Positions 1 through 7,695 of a stretch of 64,000 nt of DNA are shown here, piece by piece. The position numbers and the translations under genes are program-made. The stretch's first letter is position 1. Every line of letters begins with the position of its first letter. This DNA is from an uncultured Prevotellaceae bacterium (GTDB taxonomy: Bacteria; Bacteroidota; Bacteroidia; Bacteroidales; Bacteroidaceae), in NCBI GenBank assembly GCA_902780025.1, contig CACZDV010000006.1, positions 1 to 64,000 on the forward strand, given 5' to 3'. A model generated the notes under the pieces. The model made no database searches and was not told where the DNA came from. It worked only from the letters and a program-made list of their open reading frames with translations.

Positions 1-1959
1 CCTTTCTGCCGCCCCCTTTTTCCTATTCAGCACCACGTCCTCGATGATCTCCAGCTGTTCGGCGGGAATATCGCTGTACATCACCTTCGTGGCGGGGTTC
101 ACGATGCCGAAGTCCATACCGGCCTGAATGGCGTGGTAGAGGAAGACGGCATGCATGGCTTCGCGGATGTAGTTGTTGCCGCGGAACGAGAACGACAGGT
201 TGCTGACGCCGCCGCTGACGTGGGCGCCGGGCAGGTTCTCGCGTATCCATCGGGTGGCACGGATAAAGTCGACGGCATAGGCGTCGTGTTCCTCCATGCC
301 AGTAGCGATGGCCAGTATATTGGGGTCAAAGATAATATCGAACGGATTCATGCCAACACGCTCAGTCAGAAGCTGATATGCACGACTGGCAATCTCTATG
401 CGACGTTCGTAGGACGTTGCCTGTCCCTGCTCGTCGAAGCACATCACCACTACGGCAGCTCCGTAGCGCATGCAGTCTCGGGCGTGACTCAGGAAGACCT
501 CTTCGCCCTCCTTCAGCGAGATGCTGTTGACGATCGATTTGCCCTGTACGCATTGCAGTCCGGCGGTAATGACGTCCCACTTCGACGAGTCAATCATCAC
601 CGGCACCCGGGCAATGTCGGGCTCGGCGGCTATCAGGTTTAGGAAGGTCACCATCTCCTGACGGGCGTCCAGCAGTCCGTCGTCCATGTTGATGTCGATG
701 ACCAGCGCGCCGTCCTCCACCTGCTTGCGGGCGATGCTGATGGCCTCGTCGTAGTTCTTCTCCTTGATGAGTCGCAGGAACTTCCGTGAACCGGCCACGT
801 TGCAGCGCTCGCCGACGTTGATGAATTGCGAGGATACTTCGAGGTGCGAGGTGCGAGGTGCGAGGTGCGAGATTTCCAGTAGGTCAAGTCCCGACAGCCA
901 AAGCGCCTGTGGCTTCTCTGCCGGTACGTGCGGTTTCTTCCATTCCCCCGTTATTCTCGTACCTCGTACCTCGTACCTCGTATCTCGAGAATCCCTCTCT
1001 CCTCTAACTAAATCAGCGTACTTCGCAATAAACTCATCCGTCGTGCCACAGCAGCCGCCGACGATGTTCACTAGTCCCTCGTCTATCAGCTCACCAATCT
1101 GCGGCGCCATCGTCTCGGCGGTCTCGTCGTAGAGTCCCATCGAGTTGGGCAGTCCGGCGTTGGGGTAGCATGATATATAATAAGGTGCACGACGCGCCAG
1201 TTCCTTGAGGAACGGCTTCATCTGACGGGCACCGAACGAGCAGTTTAGTCCGATTGAGAAGATGGGGTAGGTGGAGATGCTGGCCAGGTAGGCGTCCAAC
1301 GTCTGTCCTGAAAGGGTGCGTCCGGCCAGGTCGCTGATGGTGACGCTCAGCATGATGGGCAGTTCGACGCCCCGCTGCTGCATGGCCGTCATGGCGGCAT
1401 CGATGGCGCACTTCGAGTTCAGCGAGTCGAAGATGGTCTCTATCAGCAGGGCGTCAACGCCTCCTTCAATCAGCGCATCCATCTGCTCTAAGTAAGCTTC
1501 GAATAGCTGACTGTAGGTCAGGTCGCGACGGGCGGGATTGCTCACGTCGGGCGACATGGAGCAGGTCTTGTTCGTAGGTCCGATGCTGCCTGCCACGAAG
1601 CGGGGCTTATCCGGCGTCGAGAACTCGTCGGCAGCCTGACGGGCCAGACGGGCTCCTGCCAGCGCCATCTCACGGGCATGACTGGCCATGCCGTAGTCGG
1701 CCTCGCTGATGCGCTGGGCGCTGAACGTATTGGTCTCGATGATGTCAGCCCCGGCCCGCAGGTAGCGGCGGTGGATGTCGAGTATCACGTCAGGGCGTGT
1801 CAGGCAGAGCACGTCGTTATTGCCGCGCATCTGACCGCGAAACAGGTGGAACCGCCCCCGGAAGTCATCTTCCGTCAGGTTGTACGTCTGAATCATCGTA
1901 CCCATGGCACCGTCCAGCACCATGACCCGCTCCTTAACTATATCTTGGATTCTTTTCAT
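1..1959 (-). CDS. metH: Cobalamin-dependent methionine synthase, N-terminal part (cut by window edge)
   Basis: Transfers a methyl group from methyltetrahydrofolate to homocysteine in the cytoplasm. The visible 653 codons cover the homocysteine-binding barrel, with the zinc-ligand motifs GLNCSFGA and GGCCGTT, and then the pterin-binding domain beginning FINVGERCNV. The cobalamin and activation domains lie beyond base 1. The ATG directly follows the smpB stop codon (no gap), so the two are translationally coupled. The linker between the two domains is about 29 residues longer than in E. coli MetH (my hand comparison), and the extra residues are encoded by two inverted 7-bp repeat arrays. Family call is firm. 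Confidence 0.95.
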   Translation of the reverse strand, partial: MKRIQDIVKERVMVLDGAMGTMIQTYNLTEDDFRGRFHLFRGQMRGNNDVLCLTRPDVILDIHRRYLRAGADIIETNTFSAQRISEADYGMASHAREMALAGARLARQAADEFSTPDKPRFVAGSIGPTNKTCSMSPDVSNPARRDLTYSQLFEAYLEQMDALIEGGVDALLIETIFDSLNSKCAIDAAMTAMQQRGVELPIMLSVTISDLAGRTLSGQTLDAYLASISTYPIFSIGLNCSFGARQMKPFLKELARRAPYYISCYPNAGLPNSMGLYDETAETMAPQIGELIDEGLVNIVGGCCGTTDEFIAKYADLVRGERDSRDTRYEVRGTRITGEWKKPHVPAEKPQALWLSGLDLLEISHLAPRTSHLEVSSQFINVGERCNVAGSRKFLRLIKEKNYDEAISIARKQVEDGALVIDINMDDGLLDARQEMVTFLNLIAAEPDIARVPVMIDSSKWDVITAGLQCVQGKSIVNSISLKEGEEVFLSHARDCMRYGAAVVVMCFDEQGQATSYERRIEIASRAYQLLTERVGMNPFDIIFDPNILAIATGMEEHDAYAVDFIRATRWIRENLPGAHVSGGVSNLSFSFRGNNYIREAMHAVFLYHAIQAGMDFGIVNPATKVMYSDIPAEQLEIIEDVVLNRKKGAAER
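839..990. repeat. Inverted pair of 7-bp tandem arrays inside metH
   Basis: Positions 841-871 carry the unit GAGGTGC four times plus GAG. Positions 956-990 carry CTCGTAC about four times, the last units degenerate. Read in reverse complement the second array is GAGGTAC, so the arms pair with one mismatch or wobble per unit and could form a stem of about 30 bp with an 85-base loop. Both arms are read through in frame and encode linker residues of MetH around positions 324-374. Confidence 0.9.
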
Positions 1960-2439
1960 TTAATAGTGCTTGATGGCGCGATCCATTTCGCGGCGGTCTT
2001 CCTTCTCCTTCAGCGTCTGACGCTTGTCGAACGCCTTCTTACCCTTACACAGCGCAATGTCCATCTTGGCCCGGCCGTGCTCGTCGAGGAACACCAGCAG
2101 GGGAACTATCGTGTAGCCCGTCTGCTTCGTGGCACTCTGCAGCTTGCGTATCTCGCGCTTCGTCAGCAGCAGCTTGCGGTCGCGCTTCATCTCGTGGTTA
2201 TTGTACGAACCGTAGAAATAAGGCGACACCGACATGCCGCGCACCCACATCTCGCCGTTGATAATCAGACAATAGCTGTCCACCAGACTGGCCTTACCCG
2301 CACGGATGCTCTTGATCTCCGTGCCCGTCAGCACAATGCCGGCCGTCAGCGTCTCAATGAAGAAGTACTCAAACGCCGCCTTCTTGTTCTTTATATTGAC
2401 AGGACTCTTCTTCCTGATCTCTTCTTCTTGCTTATTCAT
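1960..2439 (-). CDS. smpB: SsrA-binding protein SmpB
   Basis: Binds tmRNA and delivers it to stalled ribosomes for trans-translation. The 159-residue protein has the family's usual length, the conserved N-terminal core ([20 protein letters not shown]) and a basic C-terminal tail ([16 protein letters not shown]) that enters the ribosomal A site. It lies between the DUF4375 gene and metH in a minus-strand operon. The 41-bp upstream gap consists wholly of a CTAACTTCT-type tandem repeat. Confidence 0.97.
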   Translation of the reverse strand: MNKQEEEIRKKSPVNIKNKKAAFEYFFIETLTAGIVLTGTEIKSIRAGKASLVDSYCLIINGEMWVRGMSVSPYFYGSYNNHEMKRDRKLLLTKREIRKLQSATKQTGYTIVPLLVFLDEHGRAKMDIALCKGKKAFDKRQTLKEKEDRREMDRAIKHY

Positions 2440-2440
2440 T

Positions 2441-2501
2441 CTCCTAACTTCTCTAACTTCTCCTAACTTCTCTAACTTCTCTAACTTCTCCTAACTTCTT
2501 C
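2441..2501. repeat. TAACTTCTC-type tandem repeat between smpB and the DUF4375 gene
   Basis: Six copies of a 9-10 bp unit (consensus CTAACTTCT with an occasional extra C) fill the gap between two genes. The array overlaps the last codons and the stop codon of the upstream DUF4375 gene, whose C terminus (EEVRRS) is therefore repeat-encoded. Confidence 0.85.
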
Positions 2502-2999
2502 CACCTCCGCGAAGCGCTCAATGTGTTCATCCACATAGTGCGCCACCATCGACGTCCACTCCTCCTCGTTCTCGATGAACGCATCGTCCAGGTCGTCGAA
2601 CTCCGGCATCTGCTCAAATAGCGCCATGAATTCATTCTCCGTCAGTTCGCGCTCTATCTCGTCGCGGTATTTCAGCCACAGCGTGTGGGCATCATAGATG
2701 AGCTTCGACAGGTCGCGCAGCCCCCACAGCTTGACAGCCTTGGCAAAGGGATTCTTGAAGATGAACGTACCGTAGCCGTTGTGTATCAACTGGACAAAGC
2801 CCCCGTCCATCACCTCCTCATGCAGGGTGTCCCACGCCAGGAGCGTCACCTGGTCAGCGTTCAACTCGGCCATCGTCTCAGCCGTCAGCTCACCGCCGAT
2901 GGCTGTCCGGATAGCGTCGACAAACACCTGCACGAAGGCGTCCATTCCTTCAGCGGCAGCCCGCTGCAAGTCTGCGTCTTTTACCTTTACTTCTATCAT
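2481..2999 (-). CDS. DUF4375 (DMP19-like) domain protein
   Basis: A 172-residue acidic cytoplasmic protein with the pattern I associate with DUF4375: a [12 protein letters not shown] segment, an aromatic and acidic central part, and a YVDEHIERF ending. Function is unknown. The ATG at 2999 is chosen because a TATCTTTG promoter (3008-3015) lies just upstream and would exclude longer starts. It is probably the first gene of an operon with smpB and metH. Confidence 0.75.
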   Translation of the reverse strand: MIEVKVKDADLQRAAAEGMDAFVQVFVDAIRTAIGGELTAETMAELNADQVTLLAWDTLHEEVMDGGFVQLIHNGYGTFIFKNPFAKAVKLWGLRDLSKLIYDAHTLWLKYRDEIERELTENEFMALFEQMPEFDDLDDAFIENEEEWTSMVAHYVDEHIERFAEVEEVRRS

Positions 3000-3007
3000 A
3001 ATGGGTG

Positions 3008-3015
3008 CAAAGATA
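3008..3015 (-). promoter_or_regulatory. TATCTTTG -7 box for the DUF4375-smpB-metH operon
   Basis: Matches the Bacteroidetes TAnnTTTG -7 motif on the minus strand, 8 bp upstream of the first ATG, so the leader would be extremely short. Confidence 0.6.
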
Positions 3016-3020
3016 CAAAA

Positions 3021-3048
3021 TAATTGATAATTGACAATTGATAATTGA
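3021..3048. repeat. 7-bp tandem array (taattga unit) in a divergent promoter region
   Basis: Four successive heptamers, TAATTGA, TAATTGA, CAATTGA and TAATTGA, lie between the two divergent promoters at 3008 and 3060. The unit is related to the ACAATTG heptamers inside the macroglobulin gene at 48350. Confidence 0.85.
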
Positions 3049-3059
3049 AAAATATTTCG

Positions 3060-3067
3060 TATCTTTG
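3060..3067 (+). promoter_or_regulatory. TATCTTTG -7 box for mgtC-like gene
   Basis: TAnnTTTG motif with TTG-containing sequence upstream, provided by the taattga array. The ATG at 3092 is 24 bp downstream. Confidence 0.6.
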
Positions 3068-3091
3068 CCCAAAAATCAGACAAAACAGCGT

Positions 3092-3562
3092 ATGACAACA
3101 GAGTTTATCCTTCGTATCTTCATCGCCGGACTGCTTGGCGGAGCCATCGGACTCGAACGCGAGTACCGTGCCAAGGAAGCCGGATTCCGCACTCACTTCC
3201 TCGTAGGACTGGGTAGCGGCCTGTTCATGATACTGTCAGCCCACGGCTTCAGCGACGTCATCATCAACGAAGCCACTCGCCACGACGTGTCACGCATCGC
3301 CGCCCAGGTCGTCTCGGGCATCGGTTTCATCGGCGCCGGCTGTATCATTTTCCAGAAACATGCCGTCCGCGGACTCACCACCGCCGCCGGACTGTGGGTA
3401 GCCGCTGCCATCGGTATGGCCGCCGGTGCCGGCATGTACGCCGTAGCCGTAGCCGCCACCATCATGGTCGTCGTCTGCCTGGAGTTGATGAACTTCCTCC
3501 ACCACCACGTCTTCCCCCACAATCATCAGGACGAGTACGACGCCGACGATGTCACAACTTGA
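3092..3562 (+). CDS. MgtC/SapB family inner-membrane protein
   Basis: A 156-residue membrane protein. The N terminus carries the family signature GLLGGAIGLEREYR followed by KEAGFRTHFLVGLGS. A central GIGFIGAGCI segment and VRGLTTAAGLWVAAAIGMAAG complete the conserved core of about four membrane helices. Family members act in magnesium-limited growth or transport; the role here is unknown. The ATG at 3092 is preferred because the promoter lies at 3060. The final 11 bases overlap the 3' end of the convergent hemerythrin-LuxR gene. Confidence 0.88.
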   Translation: MTTEFILRIFIAGLLGGAIGLEREYRAKEAGFRTHFLVGLGSGLFMILSAHGFSDVIINEATRHDVSRIAAQVVSGIGFIGAGCIIFQKHAVRGLTTAAGLWVAAAIGMAAGAGMYAVAVAATIMVVVCLELMNFLHHHVFPHNHQDEYDADDVTT

Positions 3563-4508
3563 CGCTGCTGATGTCTACCAGGCCATTGATGATGGCATAG
3601 ATAGTCAGTCCTGCCGGCGAATGAATCTGTAATTTGCGGGCAATGTTACGCCGATGGGTGATGACCGTGTTGACAGAGATGCAGAGATGGTCGGCGATTT
3701 CCTTGTTTGACATACCTTGAACCAGGGAAATGATGACGTCGCGTTCGCGGTCCGAGAGCGCATCGACATTCTGGGCGGCACCCATAACCATACCGCTGAT
3801 GTTTCGCGTCACGTCGTTCTGTTTCGACAGCAGCTCCAGGCGGCGGATGGCAGGAACGAAGATGTGGTCCTCCACCATAGCATGCTGGCGCAGCCACTCC
3901 TCGTTGTCGTAGATGTCGTGCAGCGTGGCCGTCAGCTTGTTGTTATGCAGTCCGTCCGATGGCAAATACTTGATAATCAGTAGTTTCAGCTCGCGCAACT
4001 TCTTGTCGGCCTCCTTGTGGTGCTTCGAGAACGTCTCGATGCTGTATTCCGTCTGAGCCTTCCCGTCGATAAGTGCCTGCACATAGGGGAAGAGCGTCCG
4101 CTGTTCGTACATCATGTGGCGGCGTATCTCGTGGGCATACTCGTCGTAGAATCTCATGATCAGCCTCGCCAGCGAGTCGTCCGGATTCAGGCTGTCAGCC
4201 AGTTCCTGACGGATGAAAGGCAGCTGGAAGTCAAGGTAGTACTTATGGCTGGCGTCCAAATAGTGCATCAGCGTTGGGATGCTGAGCTGGTCGTCGTTCT
4301 CGTAGTCGCCATACCCATTTATGGTGAAGTTCACGACTGCCAGGAAAGTGTAAGTGTCCACACCGTTGTCGTCGCACGTCTCCTTCACCGTCTTGTCGCC
4401 GAAGCCAAGACTGATGCCGAAACTGCCGAGTGCCTGTAGCAGGTCGTAGTTGTCACGGATGAGGGAGATCATCTTGTCGTCAGCCTCATACTGTTTCTGA
4501 TTCTTCAT
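3552..4508 (-). CDS. Hemerythrin-domain / LuxR-type HTH fusion regulator
   Basis: The 318-residue protein combines an N-terminal segment resembling the ScdA/RIC N-terminal domain (KETCDDNGVDTYTF), a hemerythrin-like four-helix domain and a C-terminal LuxR helix-turn-helix. Candidate di-iron ligands appear as DASHKYY, HMMYEQ, FSKHHKE and QHAMVEDH at roughly residues 90-225. The HTH reads LSDRERDVIISLVQGMSNKEIA and VNTVITHRRNI. By family logic the iron centre could sense oxygen or nitric oxide and control DNA binding; that is inference. Its HTH and C terminus resemble those of the LuxR gene at 11401. Transcription probably starts from the motif at 4531. Confidence 0.85.
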   Translation of the reverse strand: MKNQKQYEADDKMISLIRDNYDLLQALGSFGISLGFGDKTVKETCDDNGVDTYTFLAVVNFTINGYGDYENDDQLSIPTLMHYLDASHKYYLDFQLPFIRQELADSLNPDDSLARLIMRFYDEYAHEIRRHMMYEQRTLFPYVQALIDGKAQTEYSIETFSKHHKEADKKLRELKLLIIKYLPSDGLHNNKLTATLHDIYDNEEWLRQHAMVEDHIFVPAIRRLELLSKQNDVTRNISGMVMGAAQNVDALSDRERDVIISLVQGMSNKEIADHLCISVNTVITHRRNIARKLQIHSPAGLTIYAIINGLVDISSVKL

Positions 4509-4530
4509 ACCTAATTATTATTATCGCCTG

Positions 4531-4538
4531 CAAAATTA
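4531..4538 (-). promoter_or_regulatory. TAATTTTG -7 box for hemerythrin-LuxR gene
   Basis: TAnnTTTG match on the minus strand, 22 bp upstream of the ATG. Confidence 0.5.
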
Positions 4539-4629
4539 ATCATTTCCGCTGACATACGCAATAGCAATAAGTAGGTATTTTCTTCCTTAGGTGCCCCCTT
4601 TCCACCTTCTACCCCCCTTGAAACTCAGA

Positions 4630-4690
4630 GTCCCACCCCATGGGACTAATTGTTCCAGGGGGTGGAACAAGCAGTCCCATGGGGTGGGAC
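4630..4690. repeat. Three-palindrome element, variant sequence
   Basis: Three 17-bp palindromic modules at 4630-4646, 4652-4668 and 4674-4690 are separated by 5-bp spacers, giving a 22-bp period. The third module is the exact reverse complement of the first; the middle one differs. The architecture and period match the elements at 26418 and 62023 (15-bp modules, 7-bp spacers), although the sequence is unrelated. Confidence 0.85.
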
Positions 4691-4709
4691 TTTCCGAAAG
4701 GTGGCACTA

Positions 4710-4853
4710 GACCCCCTCTATCTCCCCCTGTTTAGGGGGAGTACTTGTCCGCTATCATCCCTCTCCCCCTAAGCAGGGGGAGTTGGAGGGGGTCCCAACT
4801 GTTGCCGCTATCATCCCTCTCCCCCTAAACAGGGGGAGGCGGAGGGGGTCTTT
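4710..4853. repeat. C/G-rich palindromic repeat cluster (three copies)
   Basis: Two direct copies start at 4749 and 4805 (56-bp period). Each consists of CCGCTATCATCC, then a hairpin CTCCCCCTAA...AGGGGGAG, then a G-rich tail. A third copy at 4710-4741 is inverted. The hairpin-plus-tail design recurs inside the mfd coding sequence at 35173. Most of 4539-5024 is otherwise non-coding; I see no gene in it. Confidence 0.8.
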
Positions 4854-5024
4854 ACTTACACTACATACATTCTACTTACATCTTGCAAAGTGCTAAGTAT
4901 CAAGTTGTTGCAAGGAAATGTAAGAAATGTATGTAGAAACTAAACTTTTTCATGTATTACACTTCCGTTCCTTGAAAGTTTAGTGCAAATAAAAAAAACG
5001 TATTTTAATTTGCTCACTATTTCG

Positions 5025-5032
5025 TATCTTTG
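5025..5032 (+). promoter_or_regulatory. TATCTTTG -7 box of a very short transcription unit
   Basis: TAnnTTTG motif followed only about 20 bp later by a terminator-like hairpin (5052-5090). It is separate from the tsaD promoter at 5155. Confidence 0.5.
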
Positions 5033-5039
5033 CTTCCCG

Positions 5040-5091
5040 TTTGAATGATTAAATGGGGTGGGGGGATACGAACCTCGCCCCATTCTTTTTG
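5040..5091 (+). ncRNA. Possible short (about 50-nt) RNA or attenuated leader
   Basis: The span runs from the predicted start just after the 5025 promoter to the T-run at 5086-5090. It contains no start codon with a plausible frame. It could be a small RNA, a decoy transcript, or a remnant of a lost gene. No family was recognised. Confidence 0.3.
5052..5090 (+). terminator. Rho-independent terminator-like hairpin upstream of tsaD
   Basis: AATGGGG at 5052-5058 pairs with CCCCATT at 5078-5084 around a partly paired loop, and is followed by CTTTTT. Confidence 0.6.
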
Positions 5092-5154
5092 TATCCTGAA
5101 ACGCTTGAAGTGAAGATTTGCAGCCAAATATTTGGCGGTTCGTGAAATAGTTGC

Positions 5155-5162
5155 TACCTTTG
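5155..5162 (+). promoter_or_regulatory. TACCTTTG -7 box for tsaD
   Basis: Consensus TAnnTTTG with a TTTGG element roughly 20 bp upstream. It lies 31 bp before the tsaD ATG. Confidence 0.65.
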
Positions 5163-5193
5163 CACACCCAAATGTGCGTTTGGGGAAGTGAGT

Positions 5194-6222
5194 ATGGATA
5201 AGGATATATATATATTAGGTATAGAGTCGAGCTGTGACGATACGTCGGCAGCGGTGCTCAGGAACGGTGTGCTGCTGTCGAACGTGACGGCGTCGCAGGC
5301 TGTGCATGAGGCTTATGGCGGCGTGGTGCCCGAACTGGCAAGCAGGGCACATCAGCAGAATGTGGTGCCGGTGGTGGACCAGGCGCTGAAGCGCGCTGGT
5401 ATCGAGAAGGAGCAGCTGTCGGCTGTGGCCTTCACCCGTGGACCGGGCCTGATGGGGTCGCTATTGGTGGGTGTCAGCTTTGCCAAGGGTTTTGCCAGGG
5501 CTCTGGGCATCCCCATGATTGACGTGAACCACCTGCAGGGTCATGTGATGGCGCACTTCATAGACGGTGGTGAGGGTGATTTCAATCCTCCGCCATACCC
5601 TTTCCTATGCCTATTAGTCTCTGGCGGTAACTCTCAGATAGTCAAGGTGAATGCCTATAACGACATGGAAGTGCTGGGTCAGACAATCGATGATGCTGCT
5701 GGCGAGGCCATCGACAAGTGCTCGAAGGTGATGGGGCTGGGCTATCCTGGCGGCCCGATTATCGACCGGCTGGCGCGTCAGGGTAATCCCAAGGCTTTCC
5801 AGTTTGCCGAGCCAAGCATTCCGGGACTGGACTACAGCTTCTCGGGACTGAAGACGTCGTTCCTCTACTCGCTGCAGAAGTGGGTGGCTGAGGAGCCTGA
5901 TTTCGTGGAGAAGCATAAGGAGGACATCGCGGCATCGCTGGAGTGGACCATCGTGGACATCCTGATGAAGAAGTTGAAGAAGGCGGTCAAGCAGACGGGC
6001 ATCAAGCATGTGGCGGTGGCCGGTGGCGTGAGTGCCAACAACGGACTGCGCAATGCTTTCCATGATGCCGAGAAGCGCTATGGCTGGACTATCTACATAC
6101 CGAAGTTCAGCTATACGACTGACAATGCAGCGATGATAGGCATCGTGGGCTACTATAAGTATCTGGATAAGGTGTTTTGTCCGATAGATGCTCCTGCGTT
6201 CTCGAAAGTCACTTTTAAATAG
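5194..6222 (+). CDS. tsaD: tRNA N6-adenosine threonylcarbamoyltransferase
   Basis: Catalyses the last step of t6A37 modification in tRNAs reading ANN codons, together with TsaB and TsaE. The 342-residue protein shows the ASKHA-fold start GIESSCDDTSAAV, the metal-binding HLQGHVMAH pair of histidines, VSGGNSQI and GGVSANNGLR. The ATG at 5194 is chosen over an in-frame GTG two codons upstream. The stop codon lies at the start of a TAGTCAAA-type repeat that separates it from pncC. Confidence 0.96.
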   Translation: MDKDIYILGIESSCDDTSAAVLRNGVLLSNVTASQAVHEAYGGVVPELASRAHQQNVVPVVDQALKRAGIEKEQLSAVAFTRGPGLMGSLLVGVSFAKGFARALGIPMIDVNHLQGHVMAHFIDGGEGDFNPPPYPFLCLLVSGGNSQIVKVNAYNDMEVLGQTIDDAAGEAIDKCSKVMGLGYPGGPIIDRLARQGNPKAFQFAEPSIPGLDYSFSGLKTSFLYSLQKWVAEEPDFVEKHKEDIAASLEWTIVDILMKKLKKAVKQTGIKHVAVAGGVSANNGLRNAFHDAEKRYGWTIYIPKFSYTTDNAAMIGIVGYYKYLDKVFCPIDAPAFSKVTFK

Positions 6223-6251
6223 TCAAATAGTAAATAGTCAAATAGTCAAAT
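6217..6251. repeat. TAGTCAAA-type tandem repeat at the tsaD stop codon
   Basis: Four units of 7-8 bp (three AGTCAAAT-like, one AGTAAAT) fill the tsaD-pncC gap. The TAG stop of tsaD is the beginning of the first unit. Confidence 0.8.
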
Positions 6252-6257
6252 AACGAG

Positions 6258-6773
6258 ATGGATTTTGGAAGTAAGATTGCAAGCAGGGAAGTGAGTGAAC
6301 TGCTTTGGGATATGGAGAAGACGGTATCGACGGCCGAGAGTTGTACGGGAGGACGCATAGCCGAGGCTATTATTGCCGTGCCGGGTGCTTCAAAGTATTT
6401 CAAGGGCGGTATTATCTCGTACGTTAATGAAATCAAGGAGTCGCTGCTCGGTGTTGACCACCAGTTGCTGGAAGAGAAGACGGCTTTCTGTGAGGAGGTG
6501 GCCGTGGAAATGGTGAAAGGTGCCTGTCGCGCAATGAACACCGACTATGCCATCTCGGCAACGGGCGTTGCCGGCCCCTCGGGCGGCACCAAGGACATTC
6601 CCGTCGGCACCATCTGGCTGGCCTGCGGCAATGCCAATCGTGTGGCGACCATGAAGGTGGAGGAAGACTTCGGTCGGGACATCAATCTGGCGATTGCCAC
6701 TAACAAGGCAATTCAGCTGTTTTTGGACTATCTGAAGGACGAAAACCTACCGGTAGTGGAACGAGAAGGTTAA
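6258..6773 (+). CDS. pncC: CinA-family nicotinamide-nucleotide amidohydrolase
   Basis: Deamidates nicotinamide mononucleotide to nicotinate mononucleotide in NAD recycling. The 171-residue stand-alone CinA C-terminal domain shows STAESCTGGRIAEAI, with the catalytic Ser/Thr region, KGGIISYVNEIKE, and SATGVAGPSGGTKDIPVGTIW. It lacks the N-terminal MoaB-like half of full CinA, as in E. coli PncC. It lies 35 bp after tsaD. Confidence 0.9.
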   Translation: MDFGSKIASREVSELLWDMEKTVSTAESCTGGRIAEAIIAVPGASKYFKGGIISYVNEIKESLLGVDHQLLEEKTAFCEEVAVEMVKGACRAMNTDYAISATGVAGPSGGTKDIPVGTIWLACGNANRVATMKVEEDFGRDINLAIATNKAIQLFLDYLKDENLPVVEREG

Positions 6774-6791
6774 AAAATATTAAGATACGCC

Positions 6792-6824
6792 TAATTCTTA
6801 ATTCTTAATTCTTAATTCTTAATT
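6792..6824. repeat. 7-bp tandem array (taattct unit) before rpmB promoter
   Basis: Four full heptamers TAATTCT plus a partial one, ending 8 bp before the rpmB promoter. Confidence 0.85.
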
Positions 6825-6832
6825 AAAATGTG

Positions 6833-6840
6833 TACCTTTG
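6833..6840 (+). promoter_or_regulatory. TACCTTTG -7 box for rpmB operon
   Basis: Consensus motif 53 bp upstream of the rpmB ATG, immediately downstream of the taattct array, which supplies the upstream region. Confidence 0.65.
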
Positions 6841-6893
6841 CACCCTGTTTGGAATAAGTTACTAAAAAGTACACAAAAAAGGAGTAGATAGAA

Positions 6894-7157
6894 ATGTCTA
6901 AGATTTGTCAAATTACCGGTAAGAAGGCACAGATAGGTTGCAATGTGTCTCACTCAAAGCACCACACGAAGAGGAGCTTTGACGTTAACCTCTTTAGCAA
7001 GAAGTTCTACTATGTAGAGGAGGATTGCTGGATTCAGTTGAAGATCAGCGCCGCTGGCCTTCGCATGATTAATAAAGTAGGTCTTGACGCTGCATTGAAG
7101 CAGGCTGTTGCCAAGGGATATGTAGACTGGAAGGACATTAAAGTGATAGGAGATTAA
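6894..7157 (+). CDS. rpmB: 50S ribosomal protein L28
   Basis: The 87-residue protein has the L28 start [13 protein letters not shown] and the [18 protein letters not shown] segment typical of the family. It heads a three-gene operon with rpmG and the DUF4295 gene, with spacing of 6 and 15 bp. Confidence 0.97.
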   Translation: MSKICQITGKKAQIGCNVSHSKHHTKRSFDVNLFSKKFYYVEEDCWIQLKISAAGLRMINKVGLDAALKQAVAKGYVDWKDIKVIGD

Positions 7158-7163
7158 TAGACC

Positions 7164-7355
7164 ATGGCAAGCAAGAAAGCAAAAGGCAATCGCGTCCAGG
7201 TGATCCTGGAGTGCACTGAGCACAAGGCAAGTGGTATGCCCGGTACGAGCCGCTATATTACCACTAAGAATCGCAAAAATACGCCCGAGCGTATGGAGTT
7301 GATGAAGTATAACCCCATCCTGAAGAAGATGACTCTTCACAAGGAAATTAAATAA
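7164..7355 (+). CDS. rpmG: 50S ribosomal protein L33
   Basis: The 63-residue protein contains [10 protein letters not shown] and [22 protein letters not shown], the L33 core. The usual zinc cysteines are absent (one cysteine only), making this the cysteine-free type. Co-transcribed with rpmB. Confidence 0.96.
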   Translation: MASKKAKGNRVQVILECTEHKASGMPGTSRYITTKNRKNTPERMELMKYNPILKKMTLHKEIK

Positions 7356-7370
7356 TCAGAGGACTGAAGT

Positions 7371-7526
7371 ATGGCAAAAAAAACCGTTGCTACCCTCCAT
7401 GAAGGTTCAAAGGATGGTCGCGCTTACACAAAAGTCATTAAGATGGTGAAGAGCCCGAAGACGGGTGCTTACATCTTTGACGAGCAGATGGTTCCTAACG
7501 AGGCTGTTAAGGACTTCTTCAAGTAA
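7371..7526 (+). CDS. DUF4295 small ribosome-associated protein
   Basis: A 51-residue basic protein (MAKKTVATLHEG..., SPKTGAYIFDEQMVP) characteristic of the Bacteroidetes rpmB-rpmG-DUF4295 cluster. Its role is unknown, but its invariable location suggests a ribosomal or translation function. In many relatives ftsY follows; here a terminator and a regulator gene follow instead. Confidence 0.85.
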   Translation: MAKKTVATLHEGSKDGRAYTKVIKMVKSPKTGAYIFDEQMVPNEAVKDFFK

Positions 7527-7584
7527 ATCGCATAGCGCTTACTGAAGAAATGTAAGAACTAAGGATTTTTATCTAAATCATAGG

Positions 7585-7636
7585 CTGGGTCACGTTCTTC
7601 CATGTAAATGGGGAATGTGACCCAGTTACTATATCT
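7585..7636 (+). terminator. Terminator of the rpmB operon
   Basis: CTGGGTCAC at 7585 pairs with GTGACCCAG ending at 7625, and a T-rich tract follows. Confidence 0.75.
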
Positions 7637-7675
7637 TTTTTATGGAAAAAATTTGGTAGTCCTATTCTTTTTCTG

Positions 7676-7683
7676 TATCTTTG
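7676..7683 (+). promoter_or_regulatory. TATCTTTG -7 box for the propeller-AraC regulator
   Basis: Consensus motif with TTGG about 20 bp upstream. It lies 12 bp before the first possible ATG. Confidence 0.6.
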
Positions 7684-7695
7684 TAGCCGATAATT

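Noticed and set aside
4940..5167. Short minus-strand frame upstream of tsaD
   Set aside because: It spans two promoters and a terminator of the opposite strand and encodes nothing recognisable.
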